Shown here: positions 1 to 8,546 of the stretch, piece after piece | Position numbering within the stretch: the first letter of the stretch is position 1 | Layout: each line of letters begins with the position of its first letter | Source of the DNA: Alphaproteobacteria bacterium | GTDB lineage: Bacteria > Pseudomonadota > Alphaproteobacteria > Sphingomonadales > Sphingomonadaceae | Direction of reading: 5' to 3' | DNA: 47,553 bases | Assembly: GCA_030430365.1 (NCBI GenBank) | Contig: JAUIFP010000014.1 | Location: 1-47,553, forward strand | The notes under the pieces: model-generated | Seen by the model: only the letters and a program-made list of their open reading frames with translations | Databases searched by the model: none | Told to the model about the DNA's origin: nothing | Program-made: the position numbers and the translations under genes

Positions 1-346
1 TCTGCGCGAATTCGGGCCAGTAATGCGCCACCGGCTTGTCGATATCGACCAGCCCGCTTTCGATCAGCATGTTGAAGGCGATGCCGGTCACGCCCTTGGC
101 CACGCTCATCATGCAGACGGTCGAATCCTCGAGCCATGGCAGCGAACGGTCTTCCCGGGCCCAGCCGCCCCACAGATCGACGACCGTCTCCCCATCGAGA
201 ACCAGCGATGTTGCAGCACCGAGTTCTTCCTCGACCCGGAAATTCTCGGCGAAGGCCTCTGCAACGGGGGCGAAATCATCGCGATAGCGGCCATGCAGCG
301 TGAAGCTGCCGCCCCGTGCTTCCACCGTCTCGCTGAATTCGGCCAC
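1..346 (-). CDS. Beta-lactamase family serine hydrolase (partial, N-terminal part)
   Basis: The reading frame runs off the left edge, so only the first 115 residues are visible. They contain the acylation motif S-V-A-K at about residues 81-84, in the context CMMSVAKGVTG, typical of the class C beta-lactamase/esterase family (serine nucleophile and general-base lysine). Preceding residues LVLDGETVVDLWGGWA match the usual lead-in strand of these hydrolases. Many such proteins are esterases or peptidases rather than antibiotic-hydrolysing enzymes, and there is no visible signal peptide here, so a cytoplasmic esterase is more likely than a periplasmic beta-lactamase. GTG at 346 is chosen because a GAGG-like site lies about 6 bases upstream and no ATG is available before the upstream in-frame stop. 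It follows the CmcJ-like gene on the same strand after 122 bases and may be cotranscribed with it. Confidence 0.8.
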   Translation of the reverse strand, partial: MAEFSETVEARGGSFTLHGRYRDDFAPVAEAFAENFRVEEELGAATSLVLDGETVVDLWGGWAREDRSLPWLEDSTVCMMSVAKGVTGIAFNMLIESGLVDIDKPVAHYWPEFAQ

Positions 347-468
347 GTTACCCTCGATCCTCTCTAACTTCTTCCCTCAGTCTCCTAATCCGGGGATGGC
401 CGCCCCGCTTGCCCGGCAACGAAAATGGCTTGGCAGCCCGCGAAGGCGAGGGGTGCAGCGGCCGCAAT

Positions 469-1284
469 TCAGCTCATATAGGCGATCGTCCTGATCTCGA
501 CGCTCTGGCGCGGCGCGGCATCGGCCGGCGTAGACGGATCGGCAAAGGCGCTGTGCGCGGTGAACTGCGTGGCGTCCGCCTGGCTGTCGAACAGCTTGAA
601 GGCCAGCACTTCGTGGGGCTCCATCCGCGGCGCCCAGTACCAGCGGTGATCGGGCGTCCAGGCCAGATTGAAACCCCATAGCGATCGGCGCTTGAAATCC
701 CCCAGCCCGCCCACGACTTCGCTCTGGAACAGATCTTCGCGGTGGACCGTGCTGGCATCGCAGACGGCGAAGGGCGCGCTTTCCACGCGCACGATCGGGC
801 GCCAGATATTGATTAGCATATAGCGGCCCTGCAGGCGCCGGTCCGCCTCTTCCCTGGGCAGCATGTCATAGGTGAAATCGCGGACCGTGCGGTCCCCGTA
901 ATCGACATGCGCGCCATAGGCGGGCTGATTGTGCCCATGCGTGCCGCCGGCATTGGTGCGCACGATCGGCCCGAAGGAGACGACCTTGGCCGCGCCTGTC
1001 AGCCGGGCGATCAGCGCCTCCACTTCCGGGCCATAGATTGTCTCGACCTGCCCAGGATCGGTGAAATCCGTCACGCTTGTCGGCTCGTCCACCAGCACGA
1101 AGCCGTTGCGGTCGAAAGACAGCTGATCGCGTATCGGCCGCATGTCGTGGATGATCACTTCGTGTTCGTCCACCGGCCAGTAACTCTTGTCGCGCGCGCC
1201 GGGGTGGAATGTCGCCTTCTCCCCGCGCACGACATATTTCATCGTCGTGCGGACATCGTCGGCGCTCGTCGCCGTTTCGCTCAC
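469..1284 (-). CDS. CmcJ/NvfI-like Fe/2-oxoglutarate-type oxidoreductase
   Basis: A 271-residue protein resembling the CmcJ/NvfI (GA4 desaturase-like) family, whose characterised members oxidise beta-lactam or terpenoid substrates. An HxD pair (H126, D128 in GAHVDYG) and a distal His (H224 in EPHEVLAF) are placed as expected for a ferrous-iron facial triad, and WRP followed later by DHRWYW is typical of the family. No signal peptide, so cytoplasmic. GTG at 1284 is preferred over TTG at 1290 because AGGAG ends 8 bases before the GTG, while the TTG almost touches it. It is divergent from the MFS gene across about 100 bases and upstream of the serine hydrolase, suggesting one catabolic unit. Substrate unknown; the family assignment is from recognised sequence pattern, not a search. 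Confidence 0.72.
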   Translation of the reverse strand: MSETATSADDVRTTMKYVVRGEKATFHPGARDKSYWPVDEHEVIIHDMRPIRDQLSFDRNGFVLVDEPTSVTDFTDPGQVETIYGPEVEALIARLTGAAKVVSFGPIVRTNAGGTHGHNQPAYGAHVDYGDRTVRDFTYDMLPREEADRRLQGRYMLINIWRPIVRVESAPFAVCDASTVHREDLFQSEVVGGLGDFKRRSLWGFNLAWTPDHRWYWAPRMEPHEVLAFKLFDSQADATQFTAHSAFADPSTPADAAPRQSVEIRTIAYMS

Positions 1285-1387
1285 CGTCAACCTCTCCTTC
1301 GCCTGGAACCTTGGCGCGCCAGGTCCTCCAGCATAGCTTGCTCACATTCTCCGCAAATTCATAGCGGATCGGGGGAGGGGAGTCTTG

Positions 1388-2719
1388 GTGGACAGCGAAG
1401 CGGCGGATACGCGCCCCGATCCGCGCGTTGCGATGCGCGAGCGGCCGATGATCCTTCAGCAATATGGCGTCGTCTGCCTGTGCGTGCTGATCAACCTGAT
1501 CGACGGCTACGACATTCTGGCGCTGGCGCAGGCCGCATCGGCCCTGAAGCGCGAATGGGGGATGAGCGATGCCGCGCTGGGCACGCTGCTTTCGATGAAC
1601 CTCATCGGCATGGCGATCGGCGCATTGGGCGTTTCGCCCGTGGCCGATAGCTGGGGCCGCCGCCCCGCTATCCTGATCTGCCTGCTGTTCATGAGCGTGG
1701 GCATGGCGATATCCGCCGTCTCCGGCAGCTTCCTGCCGATGGCGGCCGGCCGCCTGGTCACGGGCATCGGGATCGGCGGCATGACCAGCACGGCAGGCAC
1801 GTTGGCGCTGGAATATGCCTCTCGCAAGCGGCGCGAATTCGCGGCCAGCACGGTCGCGGCGGCCTATCCGGTCGGCACGATCGTGGGCGCCTATGTCGCC
1901 ATCGCGGTGCTGGACGGGTTCGGGTGGCGCGGGATCTTCTGGGTCGGCGCGGCGCTATCCGCCCTGCTGTTCCCGGTCGCCTTCGCCTGGCTGCCGGAAT
2001 CGCTCGATTTCCTGCTGACCCGCCGGCCCAAAGGCGCGCTGAAGGCCACCAACAAGGTGCTGAAGCGCATGCGCGTGCCGCAGATCGAGGCGATGCCGGA
2101 CCTGCCCGATGCCAGCCGGCAAGGCAGCTCCGTCTTGCGCGAAGTTTCCCAGCCCTTCCACCTGCGTGAACTGGCCAAGCTGTGCACTGCCCATGCGCTC
2201 AACATGTTCGCCTGGTACTACATCATCAATTGGGGGCCGCCGCTGGTCTCGCTGGCCGCCGGGCTGGACGAAGCGGGCGCGCGCTATTCCGCCTGGGTCA
2301 GCTATGGCGGCATTCTGGGCGGGATGACCACCGGCTATCTGTGCGGCGTCATCGGCGTGAAACGCATGATGTGGTTCACGATGACTGCGCTGGCCGTGCT
2401 GATTGCGCTGTTCGGCCAGTTCACGGGCAACGAGCAGGCGCTGTGGATCGTCGCCCCGCTGATGGGCGCTGCCTTGTTCGGCTCCGCCACCGCCAACTGG
2501 CTGACCATCGCCTATGCCTTTCCGCCGCAATTGCGCGCCACGGGCCTGGGCATCGGGACGACCGCCGGGCGCATCGGATCGATCTTCGGGCCGATGGTGG
2601 GCGGCATCCTGCTGGATGCGGGGCTGACGGTGGGTGCGGTTTGCGCTGCGATGGCCGTACCCGCGCTGCTTTCCGCCGCCACCTTCAGCCGGGCCCGCCG
2701 GATCGAACCGGGCAAATAG
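1388..2719 (+). CDS. MFS transporter, aromatic acid:H+ symporter-like
   Basis: A 443-residue, twelve-helix major facilitator. The first helix carries LIDGYDILALAQ, the acidic DGYD signature of the AAHS (PcaK/BenK-type) aromatic acid symporters, and the loop between helices 2 and 3 has the MFS motif A form ADSWGRRPAI. The loop after helix 6 is charged and about 55 residues long (TRRPKGALKATNK onward), as in MFS proteins. GTG at 1388 is chosen since GGAGGGG lies 7 bases upstream; TTG at 1385 and ATG at 1433 are alternatives. It likely imports a small carboxylic or aromatic acid across the inner membrane, working with the TonB receptor downstream (outer membrane) and the divergently encoded oxidoreductase. 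Substrate is inferred from family only. Confidence 0.85.
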   Translation: MDSEAADTRPDPRVAMRERPMILQQYGVVCLCVLINLIDGYDILALAQAASALKREWGMSDAALGTLLSMNLIGMAIGALGVSPVADSWGRRPAILICLLFMSVGMAISAVSGSFLPMAAGRLVTGIGIGGMTSTAGTLALEYASRKRREFAASTVAAAYPVGTIVGAYVAIAVLDGFGWRGIFWVGAALSALLFPVAFAWLPESLDFLLTRRPKGALKATNKVLKRMRVPQIEAMPDLPDASRQGSSVLREVSQPFHLRELAKLCTAHALNMFAWYYIINWGPPLVSLAAGLDEAGARYSAWVSYGGILGGMTTGYLCGVIGVKRMMWFTMTALAVLIALFGQFTGNEQALWIVAPLMGAALFGSATANWLTIAYAFPPQLRATGLGIGTTAGRIGSIFGPMVGGILLDAGLTVGAVCAAMAVPALLSAATFSRARRIEPGK

Positions 2720-3100
2720 CGCCCCCGCCTTAGCCGAACTTGCGCAGCCCGGCCCGGTGCGGATGCGACACGCCGCAGCGCACCGGCTGCAGGCCCGAGC
2801 GCGGCAAATTGTATTCAATTCCGGACAGTATCAATCTGTTAACCCCGTCGGGGCAGTGTTGCCACATTGCGACAATCGGTGTGTTTTCAACACCGATAAG
2901 CAGAAAGCAGGCTTCCCTGTGGCTCCGGATTAGGCCAAACAAAGTCAACGAAGAGCAAAAAACGCCTGTTTCTCGCGAAAAATCAAAAGAGTTTTGAACT
3001 GCACTTCAGGCATTGAGCCGGCATCGCCGGCAGGTGTGGGGCAGAAATCAACAACCAAATACCAAGGGGCGCCTTGCTCCTATCAAAGTGGAGGATGTCA
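2720..3100 (+). promoter_or_regulatory. Leader region of the TonB receptor gene, with small CCCC-GTC-GGGG hairpin at 2843-2853
   Basis: This 381-base gap separates the MFS and TonB receptor genes. Its first third is GC-rich, with self-complementary GC stretches near 2745-2790 but no clear terminator; the rest is distinctly more AT-rich, as expected of a promoter and leader. A small hairpin at 2843-2853 is followed by the longer inverted repeat listed separately. No cobalamin, FMN or TPP riboswitch core is recognisable. A Shine-Dalgarno GTGGAGG at 3088-3094 decides the start of the downstream gene. Confidence 0.4.
2875..2897. repeat. Perfect 8-bp inverted repeat, operator or leader hairpin
   Basis: ATCGGTGT and ACACCGAT are perfectly complementary and separated by 7 bases, about 200 bases upstream of the TonB receptor start. 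It has no T-run on either side, so an operator for an unlinked regulator or a leader hairpin is more likely than a terminator. The symmetry is seen directly; the function is inference. Confidence 0.5.
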
Positions 3101-5671
3101 ATGAGACTCAAGACTATGGGCATTGTTTCGTCGCTTGCCCTCGCAACGGGGATGGCAGCGCCTGCCTATGCGCAGGACGATGCCGGTGCCGCAGCTGCGG
3201 ATAGCGGACGCAATGTCGAAATCGTCGTGACTGCGGAATTCCGCGAAACGAATGTGCAGGATACGCCGCTGGCAATTACCGCCGTCAGCTCCGAAATGCT
3301 GGAAGCGCGCGGCCAGACCAATATTTCCGACGTGGCCCGCCAGGCGCCGAACGTCACCCTCGCCGCCCAGAACCAGGAATACGGTTCGGGCATGATCGCC
3401 TATATCCGCGGCATCGGCCAGAACGACCCCAACTTCGCGCTGGAACCCGGCGTGGGCATCTATATCGATGACGTTTACCTGCCGACGCTGACCGGCTCTC
3501 TGCTCGACCTGATGGATGTCGACCGGATCGAGGTTCTGCGCGGGCCGCAAGGTACGCTGGCCGGCCGGAACTCCATCGGCGGTTCCATCAAGATATATTC
3601 GCAGAAGCCGCGCGGCGACAATTCCGGTTCGTTCGAGGTCACTTACGGTTCCTACAACCGCCTCGACGCGCGCGGCCTTGTCGATATCGGCCTGTCCGAC
3701 ACGCTGGCGATGCGCCTTTCCGGCGTCAGCCGCAACGAAGACGGCTATATCAAGCGTCTCGACTATGCGCTGACCCATCCGGGCAGCAATGTGAAGACGC
3801 GCGCGATCGGAGACGATCCGGTCCTCGGCACTCTGGGCGGCAAGTCCACCGTGGCGGGCAAGATCGCCCTGCGCTGGGAACCCAGCCCCTTCGTCGAAGT
3901 CAATCTTTCCGCTGACTACACACGTGAGCGGAGCGAATCCGGCGTTGCCACGCTGCTCTATGCCAACGCGCTGGGCGGCATCAACAACGACCCGACGCGT
4001 CCGTGGGAAACCGGCATCGATGGCAGCGCAGTTCCCTATAACTGCATGTTCGTGCCTTACGGCGTGAACAGCTGCGACACGCAGACCGCCTATGACGGCC
4101 GTTACATTACCTATTCGACCTTCCAGGGGCCTGAATATCACGATTCCCAATCGCCATATCTCTCCACCTTCGTGCCGCACCAGGATCTGGACAATTACGG
4201 CGTCGCGCTGACGATCGATATCAACCTGGCCGACAATCTCGCGCTGAAGTCGATCTCGTCCTGGCGTGAATATACGTCGGACTGGGCCTATGACGTGGAC
4301 GGCGCGCCGCACGGCGTGAACCCGCTGAACCAGACCCAGGAAAATGAACAGATCAGCCAGGAACTGCGCCTTTCGGGCCAGCTTGCCGACGATCTGATCG
4401 ATTTCACGGTCGGCGGTTTCTACTTCGAAACGGATGGCTTCTACACCGCGCGTGTGAACATCCCCTATGGCGGCCTGGACTTCATTCACGGCCCGGACCC
4501 GACGCCTTCGGAAAACAAGGCGCTGTTCGCCAACGTCACGGTCAATCTGACACCGGACTTCCACATTACCGGCGGTATCCGCCAGTCATGGGACCGCAAG
4601 GATTATGAATATCTGCGCCGGAATCCGGATCTCTCTGCGATCGAAGGGCCGTGCAACTTCTTCCTCGGTGTTCCCGGCCTCGCCGGGCCGACGGATATTG
4701 GCAACCAGCCCAACTGTCTGCTTTTCGGTGTGAACGGCACGACCGCGACCTTCGAGAACAGCCAGACCGACTGGCGTATCGCAGTCGATTACCGCTTCAC
4801 CGAAGAGTTCATGATGTACGGACAGGTCGCCACCGGCTACCGCGCCGGCGGCTTCAATGCCCGTCCTTACTTCCCGAGCCAGGCCACGGCCCACACTCCG
4901 GAAACCATCACCTCCTATGAAGTGGGCTTCAAATCCGACCTGTTCGACCGCCGTCTGCGGCTGAACGCGGCCGGGTTCTATTTCGACTATAACGACATCG
5001 TGCTGCTCAGTAACTACTGTGCGGACCTTGAACCGCTCGGCCAGGCCACGCCTTGCCTGCGGCCGACCAATGTCGGCTCCGCCGAGGTCAAGGGTATCGA
5101 GATCGAAGCATCGATCTTCCCGGTCGACAATCTCACGATCGACGGCTCTCTCAGCTATCTCGACTTCCAGTATACGGAAATCGACGAGCTGGCGGGCACC
5201 GGCGTGGCGCTGGACGATATCACGCCCTACACGCCGGAATGGCAGTATAGCTTCGGCATTCAGTACGATGTCCCCGATGTGATGGGCGGCGATCTGAGCT
5301 TCCGCTTCGACGGCATCTATCAGTCGGAGATTTACACCGAAGCCGGCAATGTCGACGCGCGTATCATCCCGAGCGACGTGATGACCACCAACGATCCGAC
5401 CTCGCCTTATGTCGACCTGAGCCAGAATGGCGGCGGCGGCCCGATCCAGGATCTGGTCGTCACCAACAGGATCGAAGGCTACTTCCTGGCGAACGCCAAG
5501 GTCGGCTGGAAATCGCTGGACGACGATTGGGGCGTCTCGCTCGAGGTGCAGAACCTGTTCGACAAATACTACATCACCACCATCGCCAATGACGCGGCCG
5601 GTGTGGGCCATGTCTATGGTTCGCCGGGCAAGCCGCGCACCTGGGCGGTAACGGTCAAGAAGAGCTTCTGA
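3101..5671 (+). CDS. TonB-dependent outer membrane receptor
   Basis: An 856-residue outer membrane transporter. Residues 1-24 form a signal peptide ending in AYA before QDD. A TonB box (VEIVVTA, about 39-45) is followed by the plug domain, with plug hallmarks such as the YIRGIGQ, GIYIDDVYL and RIEVLRGPQGTLAGRN segments at about 100-160. The rest is a 22-strand barrel rich in aromatic-ended strands, finishing with the terminal aromatic F in KKSF. ATG 3101 is chosen because GTGGAGG sits 6 bases upstream; ATG 3095 is too close. The sequence is of the sphingomonad type with a long variable barrel, often tied to uptake of aromatic or plant-derived compounds rather than siderophores. Its neighbours (acid-symporter MFS, oxygenase-like enzyme, hydrolase) favour a carbon substrate; the actual ligand cannot be told from sequence. 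Confidence 0.95.
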   Translation: MRLKTMGIVSSLALATGMAAPAYAQDDAGAAAADSGRNVEIVVTAEFRETNVQDTPLAITAVSSEMLEARGQTNISDVARQAPNVTLAAQNQEYGSGMIAYIRGIGQNDPNFALEPGVGIYIDDVYLPTLTGSLLDLMDVDRIEVLRGPQGTLAGRNSIGGSIKIYSQKPRGDNSGSFEVTYGSYNRLDARGLVDIGLSDTLAMRLSGVSRNEDGYIKRLDYALTHPGSNVKTRAIGDDPVLGTLGGKSTVAGKIALRWEPSPFVEVNLSADYTRERSESGVATLLYANALGGINNDPTRPWETGIDGSAVPYNCMFVPYGVNSCDTQTAYDGRYITYSTFQGPEYHDSQSPYLSTFVPHQDLDNYGVALTIDINLADNLALKSISSWREYTSDWAYDVDGAPHGVNPLNQTQENEQISQELRLSGQLADDLIDFTVGGFYFETDGFYTARVNIPYGGLDFIHGPDPTPSENKALFANVTVNLTPDFHITGGIRQSWDRKDYEYLRRNPDLSAIEGPCNFFLGVPGLAGPTDIGNQPNCLLFGVNGTTATFENSQTDWRIAVDYRFTEEFMMYGQVATGYRAGGFNARPYFPSQATAHTPETITSYEVGFKSDLFDRRLRLNAAGFYFDYNDIVLLSNYCADLEPLGQATPCLRPTNVGSAEVKGIEIEASIFPVDNLTIDGSLSYLDFQYTEIDELAGTGVALDDITPYTPEWQYSFGIQYDVPDVMGGDLSFRFDGIYQSEIYTEAGNVDARIIPSDVMTTNDPTSPYVDLSQNGGGGPIQDLVVTNRIEGYFLANAKVGWKSLDDDWGVSLEVQNLFDKYYITTIANDAAGVGHVYGSPGKPRTWAVTVKKSF

Positions 5672-5710
5672 TCTACCCTGTCCTGCCATTCGGCAGGCAA
5701 GCAAGAAGCT

Positions 5711-5744
5711 GGGCGCGGTTCCGAAAGGTTCCGCGCCCTTTTTT
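5711..5744 (+). terminator. Rho-independent terminator of the TonB receptor gene
   Basis: GGGCGCGG (5711-5718) pairs perfectly with CCGCGCCC (5731-5738); within the loop CC and GG can extend the stem across a TT/TT mismatch around a GAAA loop. Six T residues follow directly. A smaller hairpin (CCTGCC/GGCAGG, 5682-5697) lies between it and the stop codon. Confidence 0.9.
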
Positions 5745-5859
5745 CGTTCTGCTGCAATTGACGCGCGGCGCAGCCGCAGCAAGCGCGGGAAGCCCTACGC
5801 ATAGCGCGCAAATCGAATGAATGGGTAAGGTGCCAGGCGGTGGCCGCCCTGCGCCGAGC

Positions 5860-6138
5860 TTACTTGTTCAGGCGCTCACGGATTTCCTTGCCCGGTTTGA
5901 AATAGGGCACACGCTTGGAAGGAACGCTGACCGCTTCACCGCTGCGCGGATTGCGGCCGGTACGCGCTTCGCGTTCGCGAGTGGAAAACGCGCCGAACCC
6001 CCTGAGTTCGACCCGTCCGCCTTCGGCCAGACGCGCTGCGATCTGATCGAAGAAAATATCGACAACCTGCTCGACCTCTTCGGCACGCAGCTCGGGATTG
6101 TCTGTGGCCATCGCCTGAAGCAATTCGGATCTGATCAT
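5860..6138 (-). CDS. ihfB: Integration host factor beta subunit
   Basis: A 92-residue HU/IHF-family DNA-bending protein. It begins MIRSELLQ, has the conserved dimer helices, the GGRVELRGFGAFS beta segment, the ARTGRNPRSGE arm with the intercalating proline, and the KRVPYFKPGKEIRERLN end. The beta-type assignment rests on the MIRSEL start and the VPYFKPGKE tail, which match IHF-beta rather than HU or IHF-alpha; full length is normal. IHF-beta pairs with IHF-alpha, encoded elsewhere, to bend DNA by about 180 degrees at specific sites in transcription, replication and site-specific recombination. It stands alone, with its own 178-base upstream region before the GntR gene. Confidence 0.93.
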   Translation of the reverse strand: MIRSELLQAMATDNPELRAEEVEQVVDIFFDQIAARLAEGGRVELRGFGAFSTREREARTGRNPRSGEAVSVPSKRVPYFKPGKEIRERLNK

Positions 6139-6316
6139 CCATCACCCCTCTGGGCCGAAATTAAAGAATCCAATAATTCGTCTTGCATTGCGGCAATCGT
6201 TTGAAGCCGCATGATTCTCTTAAGATTGCCAGAGGCACGGCCTGTGTGCAATCGGCTCGATTGATTTAGTTCGAAAGCGCCCAGAATTGGGACTCAATAC
6301 CGGGGCTGAGCGGTTA

Positions 6317-6658
6317 TCAGCGCTCCCTCAGCAGCTCGGACGCGCCGATGCCCAAACGTTCCATTTTCAGGCGAATCTCCGGCCATTCGCTATCGAGGAA
6401 GGCCGCGCGCTCGGCCTGACGAAGTTTCGCGGCGGCACCGGGAACGACGAACATCCCCACTCCGCGCTGGACTTCCACCAGCCCGTCATCCTGAAATTGC
6501 TGATAGGCCTTCGCCACGGTCAGCGGGTTTGCCCCCTGTTCGGCGGCGAAAACTCTGACGGAAGGCAGCATCTCGCCTTCTTTATACCGCCCTTCAATAA
6601 TGGCGGCGGCAATCATGTCGCGCAGTTTGAGGTAAACCGGGCGGCTTGCCTGCGACAT
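6317..6658 (-). CDS. GntR-family regulator, YtrA type
   Basis: A 113-residue protein with an N-terminal winged helix (PVYLKLRDMIAAAIIEGRYKE, then LPSVRVFAAEQGANPLTVAKAYQ recognition helix, then the VEVQRGVGMFV wing) followed by only about 40 residues. That short C-terminal helix pair, lacking a ligand pocket, is typical of the YtrA subfamily. The ATG at 6658 gives the normal N-terminus MSQASRPVYLK; a longer frame upstream lacks family similarity. It is divergent from the peptide transporter gene, so it probably represses that transporter and perhaps itself. YtrA regulators more often sit beside ABC transporter genes, so pairing with a POT transporter is less usual. Confidence 0.88.
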   Translation of the reverse strand: MSQASRPVYLKLRDMIAAAIIEGRYKEGEMLPSVRVFAAEQGANPLTVAKAYQQFQDDGLVEVQRGVGMFVVPGAAAKLRQAERAAFLDSEWPEIRLKMERLGIGASELLRER

Positions 6659-6721
6659 CGCGTGTCCCCGAAGCTTTCTCGAACTGCCCAATAAGACGGT
6701 TCGCTTGATGGTGGTTGAGTG

Positions 6722-6741
6722 CCATAATACACCAGATATGG
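6722..6741. promoter_or_regulatory. Possible GntR/YtrA operator (CCATA-N10-TATGG)
   Basis: A perfect 5-bp inverted repeat with a 10-base spacer lies in the divergent intergenic region, 64 bases upstream of the GntR start. Location fits an autoregulatory operator; the arms are short, so this is a weak call. Confidence 0.3.
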
Positions 6742-6885
6742 TCAAGCCGAGGCCGCGGCGTTTCCGCCTGTAGGCGGCACCGCTCGCACGGATGGCGACA
6801 AATGCAGCAAACACCTTCACAAGTGCAATTTCGGGGCTAGGCTCGCCCGCGCGGCTCCAGCGGAAAAATCAGGAAGGGTTTGCGC

Positions 6886-8526
6886 ATGAAGGACATGGCC
6901 AGCTGGAACGAAGGGGACTGGATCGCGGCCATTGCAGCCGTGGCGCTATTTGCCGTCCTTGCCATTGGCGCGACCATCGCGGGCCGCCGCAGCGAGGAAG
7001 TGGTCGGCCATCCGCGCGGGCTGTTCGTGCTGTTCTATGCCGAAATGTGGGAGCGGTTTTCCTATTACGGAATGCGCGCCCTGCTGATCTTCTACCTCAC
7101 CAAGCACTGGCTGTTCGATGACGGCAAGGCAGCCCTGATCTACGGCGCCTATACCAGCCTAGTTTACATCACCCCGGTGCTGGGCGGCTATCTGGCTGAC
7201 CGTTATCTGGGACAGCGCAAGGCGGTGCTGTTCGGCGGTGTTCTGCTGGCAATGGGCCACGGCTTCATGGCCTTCGAAGGGGATTCCTCGCTTGGGCAGG
7301 CCAACCCGATGATCAACGTCTTCTGGCTTGCCCTGGCGCTGATCATCGTCGGCTCGGGCTTTCTCAAGGCCAATATCTCCGTTATCGTCGGCCAGCTCTA
7401 CAACCTCACCGATGCACGGCGCGACGGCGCCTATACGATCTTCTATATGGGCATCAATGTCGGCGCCGCGCTGGGCACCATCCTGGTGGGCTATCTCGGC
7501 GAGACGATCGGCTGGGGCTACGGCTTTGGCCTGGCCGGCATCGGCATGGTGCTGGGCCTGATCATCTTCGTGCTCGGCAAGCCGGCGCTCAAGGGGCAGG
7601 GGGAGCCCCCGGCACCGCTGGCACGGCAGCGCGAATTCCTGCTCTACGGCACCGGCTTTATCGCCGTGGCGGGGCTGTGGTTCCTGATCCAGTATCAGGA
7701 CATCGTCGGCACGATCCTGCTCCTCGCCGGCATCGCGCTACTCGCCTATGTCCTGTTCGAAGCTTTCAAGCTGGAGAAGGAACCGCGCGAGCGGATCTTC
7801 GCGATCCTCTTCCTGATTGCGTTGCAGCCTTTGTTCTGGGGCCTGTTCGAACAGGCCGGCGGCAGCCTGAACCTGTTTACGGACCGTTATGTGGACCGCG
7901 CAGGCGTGCCTGCATCGATCTTCCAGTCGATCAACCCGATCTACATCGTCTTGCTTGGCCCGCTTTTCGCCTGGCTGTGGACCGCCCTGTCGCGCAAGGG
8001 GCTGGAGCCATCCACACCGATGAAGTTCGGCCTTGCTCTGCTGCAGATCGGCTTTTCCTTCCTGGTGCTCGTCTGGGGCGCGAGCGCTTTCGGCATGGAA
8101 GCCGCCGTGCCGGTGATCTTCATCTTCCTGCTCTATCTGTTCGCCACCACAGGCGAGCTTTGCCTTTCGCCGGTGGGCCTTTCGGCCATGAACCGGCTCG
8201 CGCCGCGCCACATGGCCAGCCTGATCATGGGCGCCTGGTTCTTCGCCACCGCTGGGGGCAGCTTCGTCGCCGGCAAGATCGGTGAGGCCACGGGCGGCGA
8301 AAGCGGCGAAATGACCAAGGAGGCGACGCTGGCGATCTACGACACGATCGGCTGGCTCTCGATCGGCATCGGCGTGCTGGTAATGGTGCTGGCGATCTTC
8401 GTGAAGCGGCTGATGCATCTCGATACGCTGAAGGACGAGAACGTCGGGGACGACCTTCTCGGCCAGGGCGAAACCGGAGAACCGCAAGCTGCAGGCCTTC
8501 ATCCCGCAACGAAGCCGCAGAATTGA
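6886..8526 (+). CDS. Proton-dependent oligopeptide transporter (POT/PTR family)
   Basis: A 546-residue inner membrane peptide:H+ symporter. The ExxERFxYYG signature (E53 to G62, in EMWERFSYYGMR) on helix 1 couples protons to substrate; the FYMGINVGAALG segment around residue 190 is the second PTR family signature, and GGYLADRYLGQRKA follows helix 3. An extra hydrophobic segment (about residues 12-32) precedes the canonical first helix. ATG 6886 is chosen because AGGAAGGG ends 7 bases upstream; TTG 6880 is too close. The gene is divergent from the YtrA-type regulator and runs straight into two secreted amidohydrolases with a 20-base gap, suggesting that it imports short peptides or their breakdown products handled by those enzymes. 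Confidence 0.93.
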   Translation: MKDMASWNEGDWIAAIAAVALFAVLAIGATIAGRRSEEVVGHPRGLFVLFYAEMWERFSYYGMRALLIFYLTKHWLFDDGKAALIYGAYTSLVYITPVLGGYLADRYLGQRKAVLFGGVLLAMGHGFMAFEGDSSLGQANPMINVFWLALALIIVGSGFLKANISVIVGQLYNLTDARRDGAYTIFYMGINVGAALGTILVGYLGETIGWGYGFGLAGIGMVLGLIIFVLGKPALKGQGEPPAPLARQREFLLYGTGFIAVAGLWFLIQYQDIVGTILLLAGIALLAYVLFEAFKLEKEPRERIFAILFLIALQPLFWGLFEQAGGSLNLFTDRYVDRAGVPASIFQSINPIYIVLLGPLFAWLWTALSRKGLEPSTPMKFGLALLQIGFSFLVLVWGASAFGMEAAVPVIFIFLLYLFATTGELCLSPVGLSAMNRLAPRHMASLIMGAWFFATAGGSFVAGKIGEATGGESGEMTKEATLAIYDTIGWLSIGIGVLVMVLAIFVKRLMHLDTLKDENVGDDLLGQGETGEPQAAGLHPATKPQN

Positions 8527-8546
8527 GGCGAAAGGGCGCAAACACG

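Noticed and set aside
469-1284. Cephamycin-type beta-lactam biosynthesis gene because of CmcJ similarity beside a beta-lactamase-family gene
   Set aside because: No CmcI, peptide synthetase, IPNS or other pathway genes are nearby; the transporter and TonB receptor point to uptake.
2720-3100. Cobalamin or other riboswitch before the TonB receptor
   Set aside because: No B12-box-like or other conserved riboswitch core could be found; only short hairpins and one palindrome.
3098-4564. Long antisense open frame (488 codons) within the TonB receptor gene
   Set aside because: High-GC codon bias keeps the opposite strand open; its translation is rich in Arg, Val and Asp without any domain pattern, while the plus frame is an obvious receptor.
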